Source of the DNA: Crotophaga sulcirostris
Lineage: Eukaryota > Chordata > Aves > Cuculiformes > Crotophagidae
Length of the DNA: 64,000 nucleotides
Reading direction: 5' to 3'
Assembly: GCA_013397455.1 (NCBI GenBank)
Contig: VYZB01000289.1
Span: 310,437 to 374,436 of the forward strand
Positions 51,200-62,700 of this stretch are shown here, one piece after another (position 1 is the stretch's first letter; every line of letters starts with the position of its first letter). The position numbers and the translations under genes are program-made. The notes below the pieces were generated by a model. The model worked only from the letters and a program-made list of their open reading frames with translations, did not search any database and was not told the DNA's origin.

Positions 51200-51935
51200 A
51201 TAAATGGAGTTAAGTCCAGATAGAGGCTGGTCACAAGCAGGGTTCCCCAGGGCTCAGTGTCAGGTCTAGTTCTGTTCAACATCTTTATCAATGACCTGGA
51301 TGAAGGGATTGAGTGTACCCTTAGTAAGTCTGTGAATGATGCTAAGTTGGGCAGAAGTGTTGATCTGCTTGAGGGTAAGGAGGCTCTGCAGAGGGATCTG
51401 AACAGGCTGGAGCAATGGGCTGCGTCCAACAGGATGAGGTTCAAGAAAGACAAGTGCCGGGTCCTGCACTTGGGACACAACAACCCCAAGCAGTGTTATA
51501 GGCTTGGGGAAGAGTGGCTGGAGAGCTGCCTGGCAGAGGAAGACCTGGGGGTGTTGGCTGACAGTGGCTAAATATGAGCCAGCTGTGGCCCAAGTGGCCA
51601 AGAAGGCCAATGGCATCTTGGCCTGTATCAGAAACAGCGTGGCCAGCAGGAGCAGGGCAGTGATTGTGTCCCTGTACTCAGCACTGGTGAGGCCACACCT
51701 CGAGTGCTGTGTTCAGTTTTGGGCCCCTCACTACAAGAAGGACATTGAGATGCTGGACCATGTCCAGAGAAGGGTGACAAGGCTGGTGAAGTGTCTAGAG
51801 AACAAGTCTTAGGAGAGTCAGCTGAGGGAACTGGGGTTGTTTAGCCTGGAGAAAAGGAGGCTGAGGAGAGATCTGATTACTGACTACAACTGCCTGAAAG
51901 GAGGTTGTAGCGAAGTGGGCGTTGGTCTCTTCTCC
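51200..51935 (+). mobile_element. CR1 non-LTR retrotransposon, ORF2 fragment lacking its 3' end
   Basis: The nucleotide sequence matches CR1 from the reverse transcriptase palm ('gttccccagggctcagtg' at 51242-51259) through the C-terminal region ('gaaaggaggttgtagcgaag', 51896-51915), and then stops at about 51935. The 3' end of ORF2, the 3' UTR and the terminal octamer array are all absent; the following sequence shows no CR1 similarity. CR1 insertions normally keep the 3' end and lose the 5' end, so this copy has probably been cut by a later deletion or rearrangement. Shared details with the copy at 31425 (for example 'ccctcactacaagaaggaca' and the YNCLKGGCS coding segment) suggest it belongs to the same ATTCTATG-tail group. 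Confidence 0.93.
51224..51935 (+). pseudogene. CR1 ORF2 reverse transcriptase fragment, multiply disrupted
   Basis: The translation opens with [19 protein letters not shown] and [14 protein letters not shown], the conserved region before the reverse transcriptase active site. The catalytic box, normally FADDTKL in CR1, here reads SVNDAKL (codons at 51329-51349): Phe, Ala, the first Asp and Thr have all changed. It continues through [38 protein letters not shown] and [15 protein letters not shown] small deletion near 51565 then shifts the frame. The second segment ([20 protein letters not shown] to [10 protein letters not shown]) ends in a TAG at about 51810-51812, and a third piece contains [17 protein letters not shown]. 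An in-frame TAG also lies upstream at 51221-51223. It is a dead fragment with no cellular role. Confidence 0.92.
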
Positions 51936-54900
51936 ACTCTGAATTTCTGGAGTGGTAACATTGCACTGGACATGGCTAGGAACAGACTTTTCCTAGCTTC
52001 TGTACACTCACATGTTTCCAGAGTCTAGTCATACAGTTTGGATGTAAAACATAAATTGCAGCAGAGACAGAGACCAATTGACAGGTATGGGGAAAAGGGA
52101 GAAAGGGACTATTGCGTGAGAAACAGACAGCTCTGCTGACCTGAAAATATATTATTCTATGGAAGCACAAACTAGCGGGGCTATGGAATTTGTTCTCAAT
52201 TCACCATGAAAACCCTGGGCTGGGGCAACCATTCATTTGATGCGGGTGGTCCTTAATGCATGTCATAATTTACACTTAAGGCATACACAATCCCTTGAAA
52301 TTCCCTTCTTAGGAGGACCGTAAAAACAGTGTTGCATATGGAGGTCACTGGAGGTTTCTGCAAAGCTCTCCCATTGTCAGACATAAACACATCCTATTAT
52401 TCTAGCTTAGGTCAGAGTTCAATGACTCCCCAAAGCTTGTTTCAGTCCTAAGCTGATCCCACTGCAGTTCGGGTGGGCAAAATAGAAGTGTTTCCAACTC
52501 AGCTACTTTCCTCTGACGGCTCTGAGCTCCTGTGGAAAGCAAACATGGCTCGTCAGGCTGTAGGTTAATGCAGAGCTTATCAGGGAAATCACTCGTTCTC
52601 ATCCTCAGGCTATTTTCTGAAGGATTTTGCAAACACTAATGAAGTTTCCTCTTCTCTGGATAGGAGATCCTAGGACTATCATTAACCTTATCTTCAAGAA
52701 CAGGAATTGGAAGTTAAAAGACTTCATGCAGGGAATCCTTGTTAGCACAAGAAATATGTAACAGATGTGCCTTTGCCTGTCTGCTGCTAAGACGGAACCC
52801 AGCCCCTTACTGCTCCCTGTGGGTCTTGGACCCCCACTCACACACAGATGTCAGCACCATACTGCTGTGCTGGGCATTGCCCTGGTCCTGCACATCCATT
52901 ACTGGGGTCTCTGCAGGGATGTGTGGGCCTGTTTCCCTCCCCTGAGGGCACGGTCCCTGATCCCATCTCTGGCAGGGCAGCAGCAAGCAGTCAAGGTGAA
53001 CAGAATTGTACCCAGTCTATGCAACATGGCAGTTCTCTAGACCAAAGCTACTCCTTGCTCCCTGAATGCCAAATGCACTTTCCAAGGCCGTGCATTTTTT
53101 GCTTGTGAGCATGGGAGGCACCCAGTCTGAGGAGTTTCCCAAAGACATTCCTCCAAAAAAGACCCTGTTGCCTTTGGAGCCGGTGACCCAAAGGATGCCA
53201 GTGCCCAGGGCAGGGGGTGATGGATGGAGAGTGAGGAAGCCCTTGCTCTGCTGAAACAAATGAGATAGAGGAGCAGAAGAGTTTGCACTTGGACTAGAGC
53301 TCTGGGCTGTACAAGCTAGGAAGAAGGCACTGCATCCCATTCTGGGAAATTAATGATAAAGGTTTTATTTTGTAACTCATCTCAGCTGACAAGAGGTAAT
53401 GCTGTCTCCCTGGACTGTGTGGCTTTATGATATGATAGATTGCTCCATGAGAGCAGATGAGAAGCATTTTGGCAATAGCTACAGTTCAGAGTCTTCAGAG
53501 CCAACTAAAGCAATGAAGGAAATATAGAGAAATATCTGACCAATGAATGTACAATAAACAGAATAGAAAATGCTTCCTGTTAGGCATCTTATAATAACTG
53601 GACCAGGAGCCTGGGGAGAAAACCAAGCTATCTGATCTAAAATTGCAGTGTGCATCAGTATTTTGTTCTCCTTTTTATTCCTCTGTCTCCCAGAATCAGG
53701 CAGCTTGTGTCCTTGGATGAGGTCAACAAAAGACCAGAATGGTAGCTCAAATCAAGTGATTGGGCGTCTGTACCTTGCTCTCGGTGGTATTTTATTTTTG
53801 CCAGAGCTTAACAGAGAGAAAATAGCAGGGACAAGGAATGGACGTGCACAGCCACTTTCCCTCCTGCGGAGGGGGGGCTTTCCCTGCTAAATTTGTGACC
53901 ACTGGACTGCTTCCCCCCTCTGAAATATTGCCTGTTCCCTTCACCAGAAGGGACTGTGCTGACTGAAATATTAAAAGGGCCAAACAACATGGGGAGAAGT
54001 TTGTTTGTTTGTAGGGTCGCATCTTCGTGCTTGGTTTAGGCCCCTCTTGCTGAGGAATTTCAGATATTCTGCTGGAAAGCTGGGGAGGGTAATGGCCCTG
54101 GCAGGAAGCAGGGGCTTGTGGAGATGCCTTCGATGGGAGTCAGACCCAGCTGGTGGGTCGTGTCCCCATAATACAAACAGGAGTCAGTGGGGAAGGGAAA
54201 TTGAGTGGGAACTGGTCTGTGTCCTCAGGAACCTGCTGCTGAAGGGGGCAAACTGGGCCCAGGCCCATGGCCACCACAGAGGTAAGCAGAGGAATCTGCA
54301 AGGGGGCTGCTTTTTGCCTGTTCTACCTCTAGCCCCTCAATAGCACCTGGGGGTCTCCAGGGAGATTTTTTTCCCCTTTGAAGAACGCAGAACTGGCCTC
54401 CACAAGAAAGTTTTTGGCAGCCCCTTAGCAGAAGGAGGCTGTGCTGGGACCTCCCTTGCCCACTATGAGGGCCTCAGCCACAGGCCGTGAGGAGGTGGCA
54501 TATGAGGAAGAAAGGAAAGTGAGCCACATGCATCCTGGTGCGATTATTTTTAAAGCCAGTGCAGCAGTAATTAATGCTCCGCCTGAAAGCTGGACCTCTC
54601 TCCAGATGCCCAGCTGGTGCAGGTTTCTACGGGGCACCTCCTCATGCCCTTCCCGTGTGGTGAGGAGCAGTCGCTCCCCAGCGGTGGCAGCCACAGCATG
54701 ACCATCCCTCACAGTGTGGGGAATGACAGCAGCAGTAGCTACTCGTTAGAAAGTCTTCATCTAGATCTTGGGAAGCATCTGTGCTTCCTGCCACTGTGGG
54801 GTTTCAATGCAGCTGCACTGGGCAACAAAGCCATGAGCTCCACACCCACCGCTAGATTACCTGGGAGCAGGGAAGTGGAGAAAATCAGCATGGACTAAAC

Positions 54901-56854
54901 ATTTATTTGCGAAGCCCTTGGGAGCATGGGGTGGCTCTGATAGCTGTGTTTATCTCTAAGCAGTTGGCACAGCAAGCCATATCAATCCATTTCAAGGAAC
55001 AATTCTTCCCCAGACCCAGAGGAAATACAAATTTAAAGCATTGCCTTTAAATAGACTAGTTAAATAAAAACTGTAGCAGCAGGAAGCTGCAGTGTACAAC
55101 AAGACTGTGATGACTAAAGCATGGGACCTGGCTAAGATCAATGTCCTCTCGTGCCGAGGACTGAAGGGACCTTAATAAACTTACAGCTTTTTCCTCATGA
55201 ACTTGTAGAGAGACCAGTGTAGCTCGTTATCCACTGTAGTTCATTATTTTGTGGGTTTTAGTACAGAATCAAGCTGGGATGATGGGCTTGCTCTGTTTGG
55301 TCCCATGAAGTCATGGTCTTGCTGTAGACTGAACTGAGCAGTCATGCTCACTGCTCTGTAAACGATTCACTTGCATCATGAGTTTGGGATTCCTTTGTCT
55401 ATATGCTGGCCAGACTTGAGACACTGAGGATATTGGTTTTGCATTTTCTTTTCCATTAATATTATTCCAATGTTCATTTTTTGTTGATGATTTCAACAAA
55501 AAAAATATGTATTCATCAGAAAATGCCGTGCCCCTTCCCATATTTCTAGTGTTAGATGATATCTGAGTTTGTGTGTGCTTTGTAATAAAAAAACCCCAAA
55601 ATACATCCTAATATTTGAAAGGGAGTGAGTGTTTTCAAAAGAAAGTTTAGCTGTTGCTTCTGAAAACCGATGTTTTGACAAATGATTATACTGCAGCCAG
55701 TTTTCATTAAAAAATAATCAGTTGACCAGCTGTAGCACATTCATGTTTTAAGAGAAAGAGGGAGACCTCCATGTGCTGCTGTTTGCTGTGGACAGTCAGA
55801 AGGTGGTAAGGGAAACAAGTAGTCCAGAGGTTTTCCTGAGCGCTGGTGCTGGCAGTGCATGGAGCAGTGGGTAGATTGGACACCTGGGACGTCCTGCTGG
55901 GATGACCATTTTTGTGGTCTTACACTGAGCAGCTACATCTACTTCTGTCACCCCAATATAACACTCCCTGCCCCTGGAAGGCTGCAGGGACACAAACTCC
56001 ATAGCTCGCAGATGTAGGACAGAGATGCCTGTCTGGTCTGCCAGGCTGAGGTTGGGATGTTTGTCCATCCAGAGGGGAAATCTGGTGAAAAGGTTTAAGA
56101 GAACTAAGGCATGGAGAGGTAAAGCATAAATGCAACACCTGAGACCTTCAGTGACTCTTTGGAAATCACCGTGACCATGCACAAACTTGAACTTGTGGTG
56201 CAACCTGCAGACGTGTAGAGGTGACTTCTGATGCTCTGTAGTACCCGAATAACTGCAGGCTGAGGGTGCAGAGGGCAGTTACACAGCAGTGAGAGCTCCT
56301 AAGAAACCTGGTACCCGGGTAATACCTAGGTGCTAAAAAGCAGCTGCAATCCCTGCAGTGTGCTGCCAGAGCCCAGCACTGCAGAATGTCCCATAATCTA
56401 GACTGGAGGCTTGTCAGGGCAGGGTTAGTGCTACAGCAGTGGGGCTTGATATTTGGCAGTTCCTTGTATTTTGAAGTTCTTACTTTATGTTTGGTTTCTA
56501 TTTCTAGAGGTCTCTCTCCTTGTCTGTCTGAATGAAAGTGAGATGTGTAGCTAAGGGCTGCTCCCCTGGGCATCCCAGATACTCAGTGGATGCTCTGTCC
56601 AATTTTTCCACACAGGTATTTTCCTTGTTGTTTGCAGTGGGATTTTAGCCTGCATTGCAACTGTGTTGGGATTTTTGGGTTTGTGATAGAGCAACAGGAT
56701 TAAAGAAGAAAAAAAATCCTGACGACTGCAGTTTTTCCAACAACCAGCTCTTCCTCTATACCTTTTCAAGCTAACTTGCGTTTGCCCAACATGTGTTGCA
56801 ATTAATTGTTGTGTTAATAGACTACTGAGTTCACAAAGCCAGTGATTGTCCAGC
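51936..56854. other. Unique non-coding stretch, GC-richer around 52.8-54.9 kb
   Basis: About 4.9 kb without a recognised gene. The 52.8-53.3 and 53.9-54.9 kb parts are GC-richer and have overlapping open frames of 80-112 codons on both strands, as expected by chance. A small conserved-looking block at 54535-54600 is listed separately. Confidence 0.4.
54535..54600. promoter_or_regulatory. Candidate small conserved non-coding element
   Basis: The block contains 'ctggtgcgattatttttaaa' and then 'gcagtaattaatgctccgcc', combining a TAATTA homeodomain core with two retained CpGs in a CpG-poor locus. Inference only. Confidence 0.15.
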
Positions 56855-57038
56855 TATCACAGTATCACAGTATCACAGTATTACAAGGTTGCAAAAGACC
56901 TCTGAGATCATCGAGTCCAATTTATAATCCAACATTAACACCAACCCATCATCTAAACCATGGCACTGAGTGCCTCATCCAATCTCCTCTTAAGCACTTC
57001 CAGGGTTGGTGACTCCACCATCTCCCTGGGCAGTGCAT
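56855..57038 (-). mobile_element. CR1 non-LTR retrotransposon, short 3' end (ATACTGTG-tail group)
   Basis: On the plus strand the element opens with three copies of the antisense octamer (TATCACAG) from 56855, then 'tacaaggttgcaaaagacct', 'gagatcatcgagtccaattt', a three-unit hexamer region, 'aaccatggcactgagtgcct' and the end of ORF2 ('catctccctgggcagtgcat'), breaking off at 57038. It is a strongly 5'-truncated copy of the same subfamily as those at 13391, 16653 and 48387. Only about 30 codons of the ORF2 end remain. Confidence 0.92.
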
Positions 57039-59394
57039 CAGAAAGAGCAGTGAGAAGGCTAGTTTGTAAACTTGTTCTTTTTTACTATCCTTTCTTAGAA
57101 ATGGGAAGGGTACTTCTTTATGCTGTGTTTTTGCATGTAAAGGCAATAGGCATGCGTGGCACATTGTAACTGTAGAGGAGGTTGAGCCAATCTTGCCATG
57201 GTGACCATCTGCTAAACCTTGGCAAACAGCACGTATGAGAGTTGAGATGAAAGCTGAGATTAAAGGAACTGAACTCCAGGCTTGCAACTAACAGCAAACT
57301 GTGAAGATGGCTTTAGCTCCACGTTCTCATCTAGAAACAGTTTGCACTGTCACTGCCAGGGGCTGAAAATGAGGAGGCACTACCTGTTGACAGCTCAATA
57401 CAGAAGGGACTAAGTAAGTCCAGTGTTGCAAGTGAAAGGTACTGTAGTAATGGTACTGACATAATACAAACAGTCAAATTGCTGGATTGCATTTTGCAAG
57501 TGGGAAAATGTTCCACATTTCTTTGTTGACTATTATCAGACTGACAAATCTATCAAAGGATGGAAATACTGAAATATGAGTGCGATAAAAAATGGGAAGT
57601 CGTACTGATGCTATTACCCACACTTAGCTGCTCTCCACAAATATTTGTGCGAGTAAAACTCAGACCACTAAAATGCTCATGAAAGCTCAGAGCTTTCTAT
57701 CAGCACTCCCAGGAGTTTGTATTGTGGCTGCTTGTCTTCTGTGTTGCTTGCTTTGTTGAGAGCAGATGGGCACAAGTAAGTGGAGTTAAATTCAATAGTA
57801 AGATTAGGTTTGTTTCCCATATAACATTATGCTGTAGCAACATTCTTGATGTTGTTGGTAAAGTACGCCAAGCAAATATGTGCCCTCTGGCTATATGAAG
57901 TGGTTGAGTGTTGGCATTGCGCTGCCAACATGAAATCAGGTGTTGATCTGCAGCCCATGTCCCGCCATGGAGGCACTCTGCCAGCAATACTTACTGGTTT
58001 ACATGAGGTGTGGGCTTGGTGCCCTAAGTTCCCTTTCATGGCTTTAGCTGGGAGGTGCTCAGCAGATGTATCAGCCAGCAACAAAAAGCCTTATGTCCTA
58101 CCCAAACTTTATCTGGAAGAGGGGAGAGCTGCTAGACTAGGCTGATGTTGAGGTCAACCAGCCCCTCTTCCCCCATCACTCTCACCACACATCACATGAG
58201 CTGACAGATAGCAGCAGAATTTGCTACCTGCTCCCTTGATAGCACGTGATGCATTTCAAATTTGGCCAAACTCATAAAATGATGGCTTTGTCAGTCAGTG
58301 CATCTGAAACTCCTGGGGATCTCTGTGCCCTATACCTTCATATGTGGGAGGAAGCAACACTTCATTCTAGGAGGTGATAGTGTCCCAGAGGACTCTGGTC
58401 TCACTTGTTTCCCGTTGTAACCTTGAGAAGAAGTGGCTTTTTCTTTCTGAATCTGTACAACATCGAGTACAGAAAGTGTCCTGGCCCGAGGCTGGTGTGC
58501 CTATTTGTCATCATAGTAATAGTAAGCATAGAAGAAAAGCATGTGATATTTGTCAGGGAAAAGCACAATAATCTACTCTGATTTTTCGCATTTGGCTATA
58601 CACGTCACTGGAAATTTTGCAAAAACCTAGCCAAAGGAGTTGTATAAACTGCCATGAATGTAAACCAGATACTGTCAATTTAGGGCACTTGTAGTGGTGG
58701 TGTAAACTGAGCCAGAAATGCTGAGCTGTGGGTCCAGGAGACGTCCAAAATGCAGCCAAAAGCCTTTTCCCTGTGTTTAATTTAGTACAAGTGTGACTGG
58801 ATAGGTACCAAGCCATGGTCCCGGTCACGCTCTGTGTAGGGAAACCTTGGGAGAAAGTGACTGAAGACTCCTTGTGAGAAGTCACAGGTCTTTGATCAAG
58901 TTTTATGATGACAGAACAAAAGTGGGTGAGGCAGTACCTGGAAAAACCTGCCCTGAAGGGTCATCTGTTATGCTTCCCTAAGGGTACACCTGCTATACAA
59001 GTAGACTGTTAAATCTGCCCATGACCAAGCAGATGGGAAATCTTGTAAACACAAAATGGCTGACCCTATGCCTGAGCTAATAAGCTTCACTATGATGTTC
59101 AGCTTGGTGCCTCTCAGCTCCTGAGGAGTGAAGCTGGAGAGATCTGTCATGCAAAGGGTCATTCTGCCTCCCTTGGGTTTTATATTTTTATTTAAATACC
59201 TGTGATTGGCTACTGCCAGAAACTGGGCTGAAGTTGTCTTTAGGCCTGACTTATGCTTCTACTTTTTTTTCTGGTTGGCTCAGCACACACTGCTGGGGGG
59301 AGGGGTTAAGCCTTTTATAAGAAGACTTTGCAGATGTACTTGAAGCAGAGCTCTAAAGGTGACCAGATCCTACTTTACATGAGCCACCAAAGGA
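57039..59394. other. Unique non-coding stretch
   Basis: No gene recognised in about 2.4 kb. A promoter-like arrangement near 59203-59321 is listed separately. Confidence 0.4.
59203..59325 (+). promoter_or_regulatory. Promoter-like motif cluster (CCAAT, GC/CACCC-type, TATA)
   Basis: An inverted CCAAT box (ATTGG at 59205-59209), a G-run 'ggggggagggg' (59295-59305) and a TATA-like 'ttttataag' (59313-59321) occur in promoter-like order and spacing on the plus strand. Nothing recognisable as a gene or LTR follows; an ancient CR1 3' end begins about 75 bases downstream. The motifs may be coincidental. Confidence 0.15.
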
Positions 59395-59725
59395 GAAAGC
59401 TGGGTGCTAGAATGTTTCTTTGGAGGTGTGGTGCAAGCAGATCCAGGGAACTGGAGGATGAAGCCAGTGTGGAAATAAGGTGCAGATTTTTTTACAGTAA
59501 AGAGAATTAACTGCTGAAATAATTTACTAGAGGCCGTACAGGGTTTTTTATCACATGTAGTCTTTAAATTAAGACCAGGTGTCTCTTTAGAATATGGCTT
59601 TCCTCAGCGGAAGGATGGGCTGACCCCTCCACAGGGCATGATGTTCTCCAGCAGGTGTGATGCTAGACACCAGATTGTGTGACTGTAACATTTCCCTATG
59701 GACTTAAAAACCTATAGATCCTGCA
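59395..59725 (+). mobile_element. Ancient CR1/L3-like non-LTR retrotransposon 3' end
   Basis: A diverged 3' portion of an old amniote CR1-type element, recognised from collinear blocks: 'gtggaaataaggtgcagatt', 'acagtaaagagaattaactg', 'ctgaaataatttactagagg', 'gtctttaaattaagaccagg', 'atgctagacaccagattgtg', 'ctgtaacatttccctatgga' and 'cttaaaaacctatagatcct'. In less diverged members known from turtles and crocodilians the corresponding order is ggaaataaggtg, aacagtgagggtaattaac, ggaacaatttacc, tttaaatcaagattgga, agactagatgatca, aatggtcccttctgg and ccttaaaatctatga. The coding sense is lost. Like the element at 43050 it should predate modern birds, and orthologues may be visible at this locus in distant species. 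The left boundary is uncertain. Confidence 0.7.
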
Positions 59726-62700
59726 GACAGGAAAAACTATTCTGTATCAGGGAATGGCTCTTGCAACCACTAAAGGCATCTGGGAAAGTCTGGCAGATTT
59801 ATGAAGAAAAGAGGCTGGAGTTGCTGCTTGCGCTTTATGGGAGAAGGTGATCTCCCTGCATGTAAAAGCCTGGATAGTGGCTGGACAAGGCTGCTGCCTA
59901 CGGGGAATCTGGCTAGTTACAGTCTAAAGGAAGAGCAGAGAAATACTGACATACTCTACCTGCCCGCTGCTCCAGCAGTGCATGGGATTGAGAGATTGAT
60001 GGATTTTAAGTGTGAGCTTCTGTACTAGCACTTGTGCCAGAAACTGCTGTGGTGCTGCAAGGTGATGGGATAGGGAACAAGATTCCTTCTTGTCTCCAGG
60101 TCAAGTTTGCAAAATGTATGTGTGAAAGTGTGCATGGGGAAGAGAAAAGAGAAAAGTAAGCCCACCTCAGAAGTGCACTGATATCAGGAAACTTTACATG
60201 TGAGGTTTCACTTTCATTAATGGCATCAAACAACCTTGAGAGGTAGGCATTCAGGAATGTGTGTGGATCTGCATTTCTCTAGCATGGTTGCTGCAGAACT
60301 TTATTAAATTCAGATTCAGTAATTAAAGCTGTTCTGGACAGAAAATAATGAAAAATAAGGAAGAAAAAAAAGAATGCCTCCCTGACAGAAATGGTGACTT
60401 TTCAGTTCAATCTCATATGAGCTGCAAAATCCATGTAGTCAACAGTCCTGGTTCCAGTTGCTCTGGTGCCTGGAGAGGTGATGCTGTGCAAACAGATCTG
60501 CAAATGAGGTGAAAGATGTCAGGGCACAACATGTGCTGCACTTGCCAGGCACTGGCAAACCCCTCTGCAGCGCATTCTCTGCAGTCAGCAGTGTAACCAT
60601 GGTGCTCTCGTTGTGTCCCTACAAATTGCACACCTCTTTCCAAACTGATTGTGTCTTCCTTTGCTGGCTGAGGATGTCCATATAATCCAGAATAAATCAT
60701 CTTGATTCAGTGAGCAGTTTCTCACCTAACTACCTCTCTCAATCACAGCCATGACACTGGCAGGCCCTGCTGAGAGATGATGCTACATTTGGCAAATTTA
60801 CAGTTTCTGTCTTGGTTCCACTAGAGAGAGTGTGCATGGCAACACAATCCGACCCCACTGGGTCCCTGGCTCAGCTCATCATCATTAGTTGTTTTACAGG
60901 CAGCCTCTAAAAATTGCTGTGCTTCCCCTCTCAGCACCTCGCAGTGTGAATGCTGCAACATGCTTACAAATCGGCAAAAGAAATCGCAGCAAAACTGGTT
61001 CTGGGAAGCTTCTTCAGAGCCGCCACTCATATTGAGTAAGTGTCCACAAGCTTTGCGCGAAACTGGGACTACGTGTGACAACATGTCATACCTGTGAATT
61101 CCAGCACACTGGCCCTACACATGAAATGAAGGAAGTGCTTTACCAGCTTGCTGAGCTGGCTCAGGGCCAGCAGGCTGAGTGCTGCTGAGCATCTGCAAAT
61201 CCCCTCTCCCAGTGGGCAGTAAATGTGTACTGCTCACTACAGCTGGTACTTAATCCCCCTTCTGCACTCCAGCACCTCTCCACTCCTCCCGGGAATCCAT
61301 TACCAGGCTCAGACATGGTGGCTGTGATATGTGCACTTCATAGATGCTCAGGGGCTGGCCCCACTCTGCCTTCAGTCCACTGCCCCAGGAATTGGGGAAA
61401 TCAAGATTTCTGACATTAAAGCTTCTGTCTCATTTGTTAAATTGCATTCCCCTGCTCTGGCTCATTCTTAAGAATTATAGAACAGTGTTAAATTTCCCAA
61501 GATGTTCAAGTGTCTACAGACGTAGATGGGCTACAAACCCAAAAAAGCTTTTGGGGTCTTCAAACATTGCCAAATAGCAAGCTGAGAGTTATCCCACCAA
61601 AAATAAATTTGGTTTTTCTGCCTCTGTGGGAAGGTACCAGTCTCAAAGGAATCAGACAATTCAACATTTGCATGAACTGATGAGCAGCAGGTAAGAGCTG
61701 GTTCTCTGTCTCTGACTCACCTGTGCACCTTATGACTATTGCACTGTTTTACCATATTTGCTTCTAGATGCCTTTATTCAGCACCTTGGTCTGATCAGTG
61801 CCTGGTGATGAAATCAATGAGTACAAAGGAAAATGTACATTCAAAGAGGCGCCTTCAGGCAACCCACCTGTGTGATCTGTGCTTCTGGACCCTAAGCCTT
61901 CCAGACCAACAACCTCCTTTAACCTACATAATTTTTCTTGCCTTTTGTGCTATTAAAATATTTGCTCATTTTCAAATCCCATATTAAATAATCATTCCCT
62001 GTGTTTTCCAATGTCTGGCTTTGTTCTCTTCTGAAAAGAACAATTTTCATTTCCATATGCTTTCCCTGCTTCCTATGTTCTCACAGGTGCTACTCTATGA
62101 AGATGACTGAGTGGAGCAAATTTGCATGTTGTTCGAATTTGCAGAAAGGATATTGGGGCATTCAGATGCTGAGCAGGTTCTTCAGTCTCTGAGTGGGGCA
62201 GTGTCTGAGCTCAGAAGCAAACCTGAGTGCACCAAAATCAGCTTTTTCTTTTTTGTCCCATGTTTGATCCTTGCCTGTGATCACCTGATGCAGATAAAAG
62301 TATAGCTTTTCCTCCTGCTGCACAAGTTCTGCCTCTCCTTTGCTCCTCATGTCCTTCCTGGCTGAAGCATCCCTTTGGAAGGGAGCAGGCCAGGAGGAAT
62401 GCCCACGTGAAAATGACAAAGGTAAGGAATTTCCAGACTAATCACCTGCCTTTTCCTCTTCCACCAGCTATGCCTAGAAGTACTGCTGTCAACAAAGAAC
62501 ATTTTCTCAGTTCAAAATTGAAACTATCTTGAATAAAAAATCGTTACGTTACCCATAAGTAATCTGAATTTTTTAAAAAATCTTGTACAGATCTATAATT
62601 TTTTTCAATTAAAAATTGTCACCTGAATGACGACTTCCATTAGAAGTGAAAATTCCATCTCTACTGCAAGCATTTGCCCACTCTAGCTTCTAGCCACATC

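Noticed and set aside
51266..51616. 116-codon minus-strand open frame
   Set aside because: It is antisense to the CR1 ORF2 fragment, whose plus-strand frame has the conserved reverse transcriptase motifs.
52100..52170. 'attattctatgg' near 52150 as the missing tail of the 51.2 kb CR1
   Set aside because: A single octamer-like string with no CR1 3' UTR sequence between it and the end of the fragment at about 51935.
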